Below are positions 8,321 through 15,718 of a DNA stretch of 47,406 bases, in pieces (position 1 is the stretch's first letter; each line of letters opens with the position of its first letter). The DNA is taken from NCBI GenBank assembly GCA_029262775.1, contig JAJCYR010000048.1, forward strand, positions 1 through 47,406. The letters run 5' to 3'. The notes under the pieces are model-generated. The model made no database searches. It was not told the origin of the DNA and was given only the letters and a program-made list of their open reading frames with translations. The translations under genes were made by a program, and so were the position numbers. This DNA comes from Bacteroidota bacterium (lineage in GTDB: Bacteria; Bacteroidota; Rhodothermia; Rhodothermales; UBA10348).

Positions 8321-8794
8321 ATGGATTTAAGCAGAGTACTTAAAAATCTCTCTGCTCGTACCGATCATACATACGTAGAACTTCCCCAAAGAGCGACATT
8401 CCCCATGCCACAATCTTTGATGGCCTTTCTCGCGATGATGATCGCTTCCATTGCGGCCTTTAACCAGATGGGTTCAAAGGCCGCTGTATTTGAGCAGATG
8501 ATCCATTCCGAGTACGAACTCATGGCCAACGCGGTAGTGATCGAGCGCATGGAAATCATTGCCGTGGGAACGGATTTTGGCGACCTGGATGATCTGGACG
8601 GGGAGACCATGACGGGCACCTTTGCCGCTGGAGATCTGGACGTGGACTTCACGCTGACGCTGGATGTCTGGTACGTGGATGATGACGGCGACCCCAGCGC
8701 CGGGCCGACATCCCAGCAGGAATTGGAGATCACGGCCGAGAATACACACTTCAATCAACCGCTCGTTGTGCACAGCCGCATATTCACGGAGTAG
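8321..8794 (+). CDS. Pilin-like small membrane-anchored protein 1
   Basis: A 157-residue protein (130 if translation starts at the ATG at 8405). The hydrophobic helix SLMAFLAMMIASIAAF sits directly after that second methionine and is followed by a helical KAAVFEQMIHSEYELMANA segment and an acidic, strand-rich globular part (many Asp, e.g. DFGDLDDLDGE). This is the general plan of a pseudopilin or TadE-like subunit. However, there is no G/A-F-x-x-x-E prepilin cleavage site, so processing by a PilD-type peptidase is not supported. It is the first gene of the locus that runs to the secretin; function is inferred from context only. The paralogue-like gene follows directly after its stop codon. 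Confidence 0.6.
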   Translation: MDLSRVLKNLSARTDHTYVELPQRATFPMPQSLMAFLAMMIASIAAFNQMGSKAAVFEQMIHSEYELMANAVVIERMEIIAVGTDFGDLDDLDGETMTGTFAAGDLDVDFTLTLDVWYVDDDGDPSAGPTSQQELEITAENTHFNQPLVVHSRIFTE

Positions 8795-9370
8795 ATGCAA
8801 CTCATACTTGACAACATATCGGCCATCATGATCGCGTCGGCCGTTTTGCTGATCGTGCTCTCGACGCAGTTCCAGGCCCAGCGCGCCGCTGTCGAACAGA
8901 CCGTGGCGTACGCATCGAAACAGTCCACGCTCCAGCTCGGTTTGACGCTGGAAGATGATCTGGCTGCCCTCGGGAACGGCACGGCCAATACCATTACGAG
9001 CGTAGAGACCAATGCCGACGGCCTGACGACGGTATTCGAGTTCTGGAAGCAGGATGCACTGGGAGCGGACATTGAAGTGACCTACCGTCTCACGACAGGA
9101 AACGAGGTTGTTGTACGTGGAGACTCTGTGCAACTCTACACACTGGATCGATTCGAGGATGATGTGTGGGCAGGCGGCGGCGGGGACCGTATCCGGTTCT
9201 TCGCTCTCGACATGCTGGACACCAATGGTAATTTCACGCTCTCCGCCGCCAGTGCACGATTGGTGCGTGCTACGCTCGTGAATGTTCACCCCTTCGGAGA
9301 GGACAATGGATCGAGCGTTTTCCAGTCGCACTGGGGCATCACCATCCGGCCCATAGGGTTACAGAATTAG
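8795..9370 (+). CDS. Pilin-like small membrane-anchored protein 2
   Basis: A 191-residue protein that starts immediately after the stop of the previous gene. It has the same plan: an N-terminal hydrophobic helix (AIMIASAVLLIVLST, about residues 10-24), then an RAAVEQT helix resembling the AAVFEQM of its neighbour, then a globular region rich in acidic and beta-strand residues. The two are probably distant paralogues. No prepilin peptidase motif and no cysteine pair are seen. By position it is a candidate minor subunit of the type IV pilus-like machine. I do not recognise it as a named family. Confidence 0.6.
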   Translation: MQLILDNISAIMIASAVLLIVLSTQFQAQRAAVEQTVAYASKQSTLQLGLTLEDDLAALGNGTANTITSVETNADGLTTVFEFWKQDALGADIEVTYRLTTGNEVVVRGDSVQLYTLDRFEDDVWAGGGGDRIRFFALDMLDTNGNFTLSAASARLVRATLVNVHPFGEDNGSSVFQSHWGITIRPIGLQN

Positions 9371-9419
9371 GCCCTGATTTTTGCCGCGGCATTTAAGGTT
9401 TCGCGTGACCGGTCGATAC

Positions 9420-9449
9420 CCTCAATGAAAATCATGCATTTCATTGAGG
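9420..9449 (+). promoter_or_regulatory. Hairpin overlapping the ribosome-binding region of the next gene
   Basis: A perfect 11-bp inverted repeat, CCTCAATGAAA (9420-9430) and TTTCATTGAGG (9439-9449), with an 8-base loop. The downstream arm contains GAGG, the only Shine-Dalgarno-like sequence before the ATG at 9457. If the hairpin forms in mRNA it would hide the ribosome-binding site, which suggests translational control of the DKS-repeat protein. It could also be a protein-binding operator. Confidence 0.55.
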
Positions 9450-9456
9450 TGCCACC

Positions 9457-10887
9457 ATGGGCAAGGCCGTACTACTGATTGTTCTCGGAACGACGCTCGC
9501 CGCGTCGGCTATGTACATTTCACGCGATGAAACACTTCTGAGCCAGCAGCTGATTGAAGCAGACTATGAAGGTCAGGTGTTGGCTCGGGAAGCGGCACAG
9601 TCTGCATTCAATGTTGTCGTGGGGCGTGTCAAGCGTGATTTTGATGGGTATCGCGAATCGATAACGAATGTTGGCTATCGCGACGCCAAATACGATGTCT
9701 CGGCAACGACCGGCGCGGATGACGTAGTCATGATCACGGCCACCGGCAAGTACGACGGATTCAAGTACCGGATTACGGGGTCCATGGAGAAAGGAGGGCA
9801 GCGACTGTTCGATGCCCTTACGATCGACGGTCCTGTCACGGCACTTGACTTCAGGGACAACTACTATGTGTCAGGGGTTGACGTGGCACTTGATGGCGGC
9901 AGCGCCGCGGGGCCGCACGTCCGAGGAATATTGGTAACCAATACGTCGGCCTTCAATACGACACTTTCAGAGGCCCGTGGGGACAACGTCGTTGGTTCCG
10001 AAGGAGAGATGGACATCATTCAGGGGAATCCGCTTACATCCCTTGATGAACTGGAATCGGCCATTCTGAACTACAGTGGTGGCTCATTGATCGACGCCAG
10101 TGGAAGCACTTCCTACAATAGTGGAACACTCGGCAGCATTGCGTCTCCAAAGGTGCTTCGTGTTCGGGGTGACGTGGAACTGAGTGGCAATTTTGCTGGA
10201 TATGGCATCTTGTATGCATCCGGAAATATCACATTTGAGGACAACTCGGTGTGGTACGGAATGGTATATGGCAACAATGCCGATGGAGGCATCCATACGT
10301 TCGAGGACGACTCAGCGGTATTTGGGTCCGTCGTGCTGCGGTCTGCCCTTGACATTTCTGACGGCGATTCTGATGGCGACGAGGATGAAGAGGAGTGTGT
10401 AGAGGACAAGTCGGACAAGTCGGACAAGTCCAAGAAGAGCGACAAGTCGGACAAGTCGGACAAGTCGGCTAAATCCAAGAAGAGCAAGAAGTCGGCCAAG
10501 TCCTGTAAGAGTGCCAAATCCGACAAGTCGGACAAGTCCAAGAAGAGTGACAAGTCGGACAAGTCCAAGAAGTCGGATAAGGATGGGGGCCCGGGCAGCA
10601 TTGTGGAAGTTTGCCACATTCCACCCGGAAATCCGGCCAACCGCCACACCACGACAATTACTTCCTCTGCCCTGACGGCGCACCTGGCGCACGGTGACTC
10701 CGCCGGAACGTGCGCGGAGGATGTTGCGACGGAGGAGGGTAGTGCATTCCGGATCACGCTGCGCGACAATACCAAACTTCGCTATTCGTCTGCGGCTCTT
10801 CGGCCCCTGCGAGAGCTACTTGAGCAGGTAGACATTGGTGCCAACGCCGTTGTTGTACAGCGGGCCGTTGAAGGCGCTTTGAAATAG
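9457..10887 (+). CDS. PilX-like surface subunit with a long Asp-Lys-Ser repeat
   Basis: A 476-residue protein. It starts with a hydrophobic helix (MGKAVLLIVLGTTLAASAMY) and then a helical stretch (about residues 25-55) like PilX/pseudopilin N-termini. Residues about 60-310 are glycine- and strand-rich and could be a beta-helix or adhesin-like domain. An acidic run leads into a 59-residue Lys/Ser/Asp repeat (317-375). Next comes a Cys-His segment (VCHIPPGNP...HLAHGD...TC), a small motif seen in many secreted Bacteroidota proteins, and a final helical tail. The repeat is likely an extended, charged spacer. It may be the displayed or secreted component of the locus. A strong terminator follows at 10939. 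Confidence 0.65.
   Translation: MGKAVLLIVLGTTLAASAMYISRDETLLSQQLIEADYEGQVLAREAAQSAFNVVVGRVKRDFDGYRESITNVGYRDAKYDVSATTGADDVVMITATGKYDGFKYRITGSMEKGGQRLFDALTIDGPVTALDFRDNYYVSGVDVALDGGSAAGPHVRGILVTNTSAFNTTLSEARGDNVVGSEGEMDIIQGNPLTSLDELESAILNYSGGSLIDASGSTSYNSGTLGSIASPKVLRVRGDVELSGNFAGYGILYASGNITFEDNSVWYGMVYGNNADGGIHTFEDDSAVFGSVVLRSALDISDGDSDGDEDEEECVEDKSDKSDKSKKSDKSDKSDKSAKSKKSKKSAKSCKSAKSDKSDKSKKSDKSDKSKKSDKDGGPGSIVEVCHIPPGNPANRHTTTITSSALTAHLAHGDSAGTCAEDVATEEGSAFRITLRDNTKLRYSSAALRPLRELLEQVDIGANAVVVQRAVEGALK
10405..10581 (+). repeat. DKS/KKS codon repeat
   Basis: About 59 codons made almost only of Asp, Lys and Ser, built from 9-base units such as GACAAGTCG and TCCAAGAAG, with one Cys and a few Ala codons. 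The near-identical units at DNA level indicate growth by slippage or unequal recombination, so copy number probably varies between strains. Confidence 0.95.
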
Positions 10888-10938
10888 GAAAGGAGCCTGA
10901 CGCGGGGTCAGGCCCTGGTAGGGTTTAAAAAAAGTGAA

Positions 10939-10967
10939 GGGGCCGGCGTTATGCCGGCCCCTTTTTT
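10939..10967 (+). terminator. Intrinsic terminator after the pilin-like genes
   Basis: A 9-bp perfect stem GGGGCCGGC/GCCGGCCCC with loop GTTAT, followed by six Ts; an A-run just upstream could also serve the other strand. It separates the three pilin-like genes from the subtilase gene. A smaller hairpin (CCTGAC...GTCAGG) lies just before it, near 10900. Confidence 0.88.
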
Positions 10968-11098
10968 GTGTTAAGGGGGATACACGGGTCGGATTCAGGG
11001 GCGGCCGACTTAAGAAGCCTGATGAGGTCGCCGATACCGCCGCTATGTCGTGTCAGCCGACACGGCCTGAAGATCATAGAATTAAACCCTTCAAGACC

Positions 11099-12436
11099 AT
11101 GTCAGCTTCATTATTTCGTTCGCCAGCGCATATGACCTATGCGTTTACCGTTATTGTTCTGCTGATTTTTACAGGGTGTGCGGACCAGGTCGTAGATACT
11201 GCGTCCAGCGAGTCATCCCTGTCAGCGACGGAAGCAGCCGACAAGGTTCGCAATCTGCACCTGCTGGATCGTAGTGTGACCACGATGGGCAAGAGCGGGG
11301 AGTTGACAGCGGTCATGTTTTCGATCGATCCGCAGAAAGTGCTGGATCGGTACAAAGTGTTGGATCGGTACAAGGTGCTGGATCGGTACAAGGTACTGGA
11401 TCGGTACAAGGTCCTTGATCGCTATGAGTTCAGCAAGGCGTTCCACGGTTTTGCTATCTGGGCATCCACGGAACATCTGGCTGAACTGATGGATCTGATG
11501 GCAGGTGATGACGAGATCACGTGGGTAGAACCGGTCTTCGGTATGCGGGCCCCGGTATTCACGGGTGGCAAAGCCCGTTCAACGCAGCATGTACCCTGGT
11601 CGGTGGTTGAAGTCGGGGGACGCAAGTCCTGGACGGTATCCGGAGACGGGCAGGGCGATGTGGATATTGACGTATTCGTTCTGGACACGGGTGTAAATCA
11701 TCCGGACCTGAATGTGGCGACAAACGTCGATTTTTCAGAGTCAGGGACGGCCCGTGACACCGACGGGCATGGTACGCACATCGCGGGCATCATTGGTGCT
11801 CTTGATGACAACAATGGGGCAGTCGGTCTGGCGCCTGGGGCCCGTATCCATAACCTGCGTGTATTCACCGACGCCGGCACGGCCGACGACGCGATGGTCA
11901 TCAATGCCATCGAATACGTGATTGCATGGAAGGAAAAAAATCCACGAATGCCAGCTGTCATGAACCTGAGTCTTGGAGAGAACGTCGGCGAGGCACGCAC
12001 AGGACTGGACGATGCCGTACAGGCGGCCATGGATGCGGGGATCACGGTGGTTGTGGCATCGGGCAATGAGGGTGTAGATGCAGCGAACATAACTCCCGCT
12101 CACGTGAAGGACGTTATCACCGTTGGTGCTACCGATGAATCGAGGGCGTTTACCTGGTTCTCCAACTACGGTAGTGGAATTGACATTTTTGCACCCGGCG
12201 AAGGAGTTGTCTCTCTGGGGGCAGGTAGCGGACTGGATGTCATGTCTGGCACGTCCATGTCGACCGCACATGTGACTGCCGCGGCGGCACTCTATCTGGC
12301 ACGCAATCCCCAGGCGTCGCCTCATGAAGTCGCGCGCGCCATTTTGAGTCGTGCCGAGTCGCGGGCTCAAAAGGTCCCTGACGGTACGACCAACAGCTAT
12401 CTGAACGTAAAGACAAGGCGCGGAGAAACCTGGTAG
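11099..12436 (+). CDS. Subtilisin-like (S8) serine protease lipoprotein with KVLDRY repeats
   Basis: A 445-residue S8 peptidase. The ATG at 11099 gives a lipoprotein signal (TVIVLLIFTGC) with a lipobox cysteine near residue 23; the longer in-frame extension runs back into the terminator and is rejected. An I9-like propeptide region is interrupted at residues 80-109 by five KVLDRY hexapeptides. The catalytic triad is visible: Asp in VLDTGVNHPDL (about 196), His in DGHGTHIAG (about 224) and Ser in SGTSMSTAH (about 386), with the oxyanion Asn in VASGNEG. It should be an active protease on the periplasmic or outer face. Its place between pilin-like genes and the ATPase suggests it matures or is handled by the machine; this is inference. 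Confidence 0.9.
   Translation: MSASLFRSPAHMTYAFTVIVLLIFTGCADQVVDTASSESSLSATEAADKVRNLHLLDRSVTTMGKSGELTAVMFSIDPQKVLDRYKVLDRYKVLDRYKVLDRYKVLDRYEFSKAFHGFAIWASTEHLAELMDLMAGDDEITWVEPVFGMRAPVFTGGKARSTQHVPWSVVEVGGRKSWTVSGDGQGDVDIDVFVLDTGVNHPDLNVATNVDFSESGTARDTDGHGTHIAGIIGALDDNNGAVGLAPGARIHNLRVFTDAGTADDAMVINAIEYVIAWKEKNPRMPAVMNLSLGENVGEARTGLDDAVQAAMDAGITVVVASGNEGVDAANITPAHVKDVITVGATDESRAFTWFSNYGSGIDIFAPGEGVVSLGAGSGLDVMSGTSMSTAHVTAAAALYLARNPQASPHEVARAILSRAESRAQKVPDGTTNSYLNVKTRRGETW
11336..11425 (+). repeat. Five 18-bp tandem repeats coding KVLDRY
   Basis: Five in-frame copies of an 18-base unit. Third-base differences (AAA/AAG, CTG/TTG/CTT, GTG/GTA/GTC) show some age, yet the amino acid sequence is perfectly kept, which suggests selection on the hexapeptide. 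Confidence 0.95.
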
Positions 12437-12473
12437 CGCTCTATTCAGAGCGAAAGGTTGATGCATGCATGTT

Positions 12474-12500
12474 GGGGGGTGCGCCGCAGGCGCACCCCCC
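12474..12500. terminator. Strong hairpin after the subtilase gene
   Basis: A perfect 12-bp stem GGGGGGTGCGCC/GGCGCACCCCCC with a GCA loop, 38 bases after the subtilase stop. It has no T-run, so it may be a partial terminator or an mRNA-stabilising hairpin between the subtilase and ATPase genes. Confidence 0.55.
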
Positions 12501-12560
12501 ATATGCGTTTAAGACACGGGTCCCGCCGTCGATACGTATGAATAACCAAGTCATGACAAC

Positions 12561-13877
12561 ATGGAGCCGTCAATCCACGTGGAACAGCCAACATCGCCCG
12601 TACAGAGAACGACACGCGGACCCTCTCGATCGGGGAGGACACACGCGTCCGAGCGTACCGATGGCTCCTCTCTGCCGCCCGTCGTGCAGGCGCTTGCTGC
12701 AAACACACCGGAATTGCTACGCGGGGAAGAGCGCATGCACTACCATGTTGAGCAGTTGAAAAAATTGGAATTTGCTGACAGGGCCGTCCTCAGGTCCTTC
12801 CTGGATGGGCAATTGGCTCGCATGGTGGGCATGAACGCATCGGACATGGACATAGGTGGTGCCAGCAGCAACGGGCATATCTGGTTCAGGATTGACGGAC
12901 GCAAGCGTCCGGATTTGGAGGCAGGCACCTTCTCTGTGGATGAGGGTGCATTACTTATCCTGAACCTGCTTACCCGGTCAGGCATTGAGAGCCTGCTGTC
13001 GTGGATGTCTGCAGATTTTTCGTACGAAGTCCAAGTAGACGAGGGGCGAAAAAGAAGGCGCTTTCGAGCTTCCGCCTATCTGGATCTTGGTCACCTTGTG
13101 TTGAACATGCGCGCCATCTCTGAAGATCTGCGCACGCTCCGGTCCATTGGTTTCCATCCAGTCGTTGAAAAAGGTCTGTTGTTCAACCACGTGCGAGACG
13201 GCCTGACACTCATTACCGGTGTAACTGGATCCGGGAAAAGCACGACACTGGATGCCATCGTAGATGCAAACAATGAGGTCTCTGAAGGCCACATTGTGAT
13301 CATAGGCAAGCCCATTGAATACGTACACGCATCAAAAAAATGCATGGTCCGCCATCGCGAAGTGGGTCTGGACGTCCCTACGTTCAAAGACGGCATTGTT
13401 CAGGCATTGAGGCAGGATCCAGACATCGTCGTGATCGGTGAGATGCGCGATCCCGAGACCATCACAGCGGCCATGGAAATTACTGATTCGGGGCACAAGG
13501 TGTTTTCGACACTGCATACGTCTTCGGCTGTTGAAAGCATTGACCGCATTGTCGCGGAATATCCAACAGATGAACAAGTCCGGGTTCGGCAACGACTCGG
13601 TGACGTATTACGGTGCATCGTTTCCCAGAAACTGCTCCCAAAGCGGGGCGGTGGCAGAATTTTGGCCAAGGAAGTCATGTGGATGACCCCACAGGCGACT
13701 GCAGCAGTGAAGAACGGTAACACGAGTGAGATCTATCAGATGATGTGGGAGGGCGGGAGCCAAGGGCAGATTACGCTCGAGCAGGATCTGTTTCGCTTGA
13801 TGGGGCAGGGGCACATAACACCCGACACGGCCATGGCGTACGCAAATAATAAACGGCGCCTTGCCAAGCTGGCATAA
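12561..13877 (+). CDS. PilT/GspE-superfamily secretion ATPase
   Basis: A 438-residue cytosolic motor ATPase. Visible motifs are Walker A GVTGSGKSTT (about residues 219-228), the Asp box KPIEYV, Walker B DIVVIGEMRD (near 288) and the His box STLHTSSA (near 317). The C-terminal NGNTSEIYQMMWEGG segment aligns with the PilT region that carries AIRNLIRE, although that exact motif is replaced. The core is PilT-like rather than PilB-like: there is no zinc-binding tetracysteine and no GspE N1 domain. A variable 55-residue N-terminal tail, rich in Ser/Arg/Pro, precedes it. It is the only motor in the locus and is followed one base later by the PilM-PilN-like gene. Confidence 0.88.
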   Translation: MEPSIHVEQPTSPVQRTTRGPSRSGRTHASERTDGSSLPPVVQALAANTPELLRGEERMHYHVEQLKKLEFADRAVLRSFLDGQLARMVGMNASDMDIGGASSNGHIWFRIDGRKRPDLEAGTFSVDEGALLILNLLTRSGIESLLSWMSADFSYEVQVDEGRKRRRFRASAYLDLGHLVLNMRAISEDLRTLRSIGFHPVVEKGLLFNHVRDGLTLITGVTGSGKSTTLDAIVDANNEVSEGHIVIIGKPIEYVHASKKCMVRHREVGLDVPTFKDGIVQALRQDPDIVVIGEMRDPETITAAMEITDSGHKVFSTLHTSSAVESIDRIVAEYPTDEQVRVRQRLGDVLRCIVSQKLLPKRGGGRILAKEVMWMTPQATAAVKNGNTSEIYQMMWEGGSQGQITLEQDLFRLMGQGHITPDTAMAYANNKRRLAKLA

Positions 13878-13878
13878 G

Positions 13879-15708
13879 ATGATGAAAATTAAAAAGTCCC
13901 AGGAATACGTACTCGGCTTTGCGGCATCCTCGACCGATGTGGAAGCAGTTCTGATGCAGAACACGGCCAGCGGGCCCACGCTGGTGCGGACATTTCACAG
14001 ATCGCGTACATCAGGACATTTTTCCAATGCAGATCTCGACACACCTGGTCTGAACGAGGAATCCGGCTCCGATTTCTCCTTCACGCTATCCGATGGAGAG
14101 TCACGAGACAATTCATTGTTTCTGGCCTCCGAGTTCAGCGTGGACCAGGCGAATGAAGCGCCAGATGTCGGTGGCGCGGATTTCACGGTCCCGGCCCACG
14201 GAGCCACACCGTACGACCTCGAAGCCCTCGAAATCATGGCAGAGTGCCAGGCCGCCGGGTACAGCAACGTGCGTGTCGCGTTCGCTCTTGGATCCGAGCA
14301 CACGCATACAGTCCATGTGAGTGTCCCGGCCGATGCCGCAGCGCACAATGGCAAGAAAAAACGGAAATCAAGAAATCGCGCGGGAAAACCGTCGAAGGAG
14401 ACCCTTTTGGAAATACTGCGCAAGACGCAGCATGGTCGTATGGCGGGAGAAAAAACGGCGTTCCTGCCGATGGTTTCTACGCCCGGGTCTGCCTCCACCA
14501 ATCTTGCTGTGTTCGCGCAATCGTTCGAACCCGTAACCCCGACTCTTCGCGCCATTCGTGACCGGAAGCGACGTTTTCCAAATGTACTTCTGGTCGAGAC
14601 CGAGGTGACCCTGCTTTCAGGCCTGGTGGCGTCGTCCGGGGCTTCCGACAGCGGCGAGGCATCCAAGTTGATTGTTCGCGTTGGTTCGGACGACACGATT
14701 GTGATCTTCATGATCGGAAACGAATTGCTGCATGTGGAAAATCTCCGTTCTGTCACCGTATTCGACCCGGCGGAAACCATCTGTAGTCGTGTGCTGCTGC
14801 TCCAGGACGAACTTGGCCGGGGAGATGTAGAGTGTATCTGGTTGTTCAGCGACGAACGCGAGGACGGGCTTACGGAAAGTTTTGAGCAGTTCTTCCCCGA
14901 GACAAAAGTTGCCCGCCTACGGACCCTGCTTCCGGCCCTCCAGGAGCAGTCATTACGACCCCTCGGGCGAGAAGCCACGTTGGCCGCCATTGTGACTCTG
15001 AGGACCGTCACATCTGAGCCATACGGGTCATCATTTCACGATGTCAATTTCCTTGAATCGAAGCTGGCCGGGCCGCAGTTCCAGTTGCCCTTCTCGTGGC
15101 CTGTTGCTGCGATGATTGTATTACTCTTCGGTTCCACGCTGTTTTTTGTCTCCAATTGGTTTGAGCAGCAAGCAGCAATTGCTACGTATCGATCACAACT
15201 CGGGTCGTATCCCGCTTCGGTCATAGACGCCGACCTGGACCAACTCGAATATCGGATAGACAGCCTACAGGCACGATCGGTAGGGTTGACAACGGCGCTT
15301 GATGTCCTCGATTCCCTGCTCGTAGGTAGCGATCGGTGGTCCCGCACCATGGAAAACCTTTCTACGGCCGCGTCGAGGGTTTCTGATATTTGGGTTGAAG
15401 ATTGGTCCGAAGACACGAAAAACGAACGTCTGGGGCTTTCGGGAACAGCCATGTCACGCAATGCCGTTGTTGCACTGGCGACCGAGTTGAATGGTGTGAT
15501 CGAAAAAGTTGAATTTTCGACGGTTCGGGATTGGCCTGTTTATACGTGGGAGATGTCCGTGCGGATGGAGAAGAGGCTTCCAGAGGCTGCTGAGTTTCTC
15601 CGCGAGCAGGTGCGCGAGCAGAACACGACGGATTATCTGCCGGATCAGGTTGAATCGGAGCTTATATCCGAACTCTCGTCGGTCGATACCACCGACAACG
15701 GTTCCTGA
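13879..15708 (+). CDS. PilM-PilN-like fusion (GspL-like layout)
   Basis: A 609-residue bitopic inner-membrane protein. Residues about 1-395 form a divergent cytoplasmic domain compatible with a PilM/GspL actin-like fold (YVLGFAASSTDVEAVLM at the N-terminus; VRVGSDDTIVIFMI and LLHVENLRSV strands). A single membrane helix (WPVAAMIVLLFGSTLFFV, about 411-428) follows. The periplasmic part is PilN-like, with a coiled region (DADLDQLEYRIDSL) and a late LGLSGTAMSRNAVVALATEL segment. In standard type IV pili, PilM and PilN are separate; a fused form matches GspL of type II systems. A Lys/Arg-rich stretch near 155-175 is unusual. I start at the first ATG after the ATPase stop. The domain call is by pattern only. 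Confidence 0.7.
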   Translation: MMKIKKSQEYVLGFAASSTDVEAVLMQNTASGPTLVRTFHRSRTSGHFSNADLDTPGLNEESGSDFSFTLSDGESRDNSLFLASEFSVDQANEAPDVGGADFTVPAHGATPYDLEALEIMAECQAAGYSNVRVAFALGSEHTHTVHVSVPADAAAHNGKKKRKSRNRAGKPSKETLLEILRKTQHGRMAGEKTAFLPMVSTPGSASTNLAVFAQSFEPVTPTLRAIRDRKRRFPNVLLVETEVTLLSGLVASSGASDSGEASKLIVRVGSDDTIVIFMIGNELLHVENLRSVTVFDPAETICSRVLLLQDELGRGDVECIWLFSDEREDGLTESFEQFFPETKVARLRTLLPALQEQSLRPLGREATLAAIVTLRTVTSEPYGSSFHDVNFLESKLAGPQFQLPFSWPVAAMIVLLFGSTLFFVSNWFEQQAAIATYRSQLGSYPASVIDADLDQLEYRIDSLQARSVGLTTALDVLDSLLVGSDRWSRTMENLSTAASRVSDIWVEDWSEDTKNERLGLSGTAMSRNAVVALATELNGVIEKVEFSTVRDWPVYTWEMSVRMEKRLPEAAEFLREQVREQNTTDYLPDQVESELISELSSVDTTDNGS

Positions 15709-15718
15709 GAATGTATTG

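Noticed and set aside
10405..10581. A possible CRISPR-like array
   Set aside because: The 9-base units are continuous codons without spacers and lie inside a gene; there are no cas genes.
10113..10775. A 220-codon antisense frame opposite the DKS repeat
   Set aside because: It is a low-complexity Leu/Ser/Asp frame produced by the repeat on the other strand.
10934..11098. A longer N-terminus for the subtilase
   Set aside because: It would begin inside the terminator hairpin, and the lipoprotein signal begins only at 11099.
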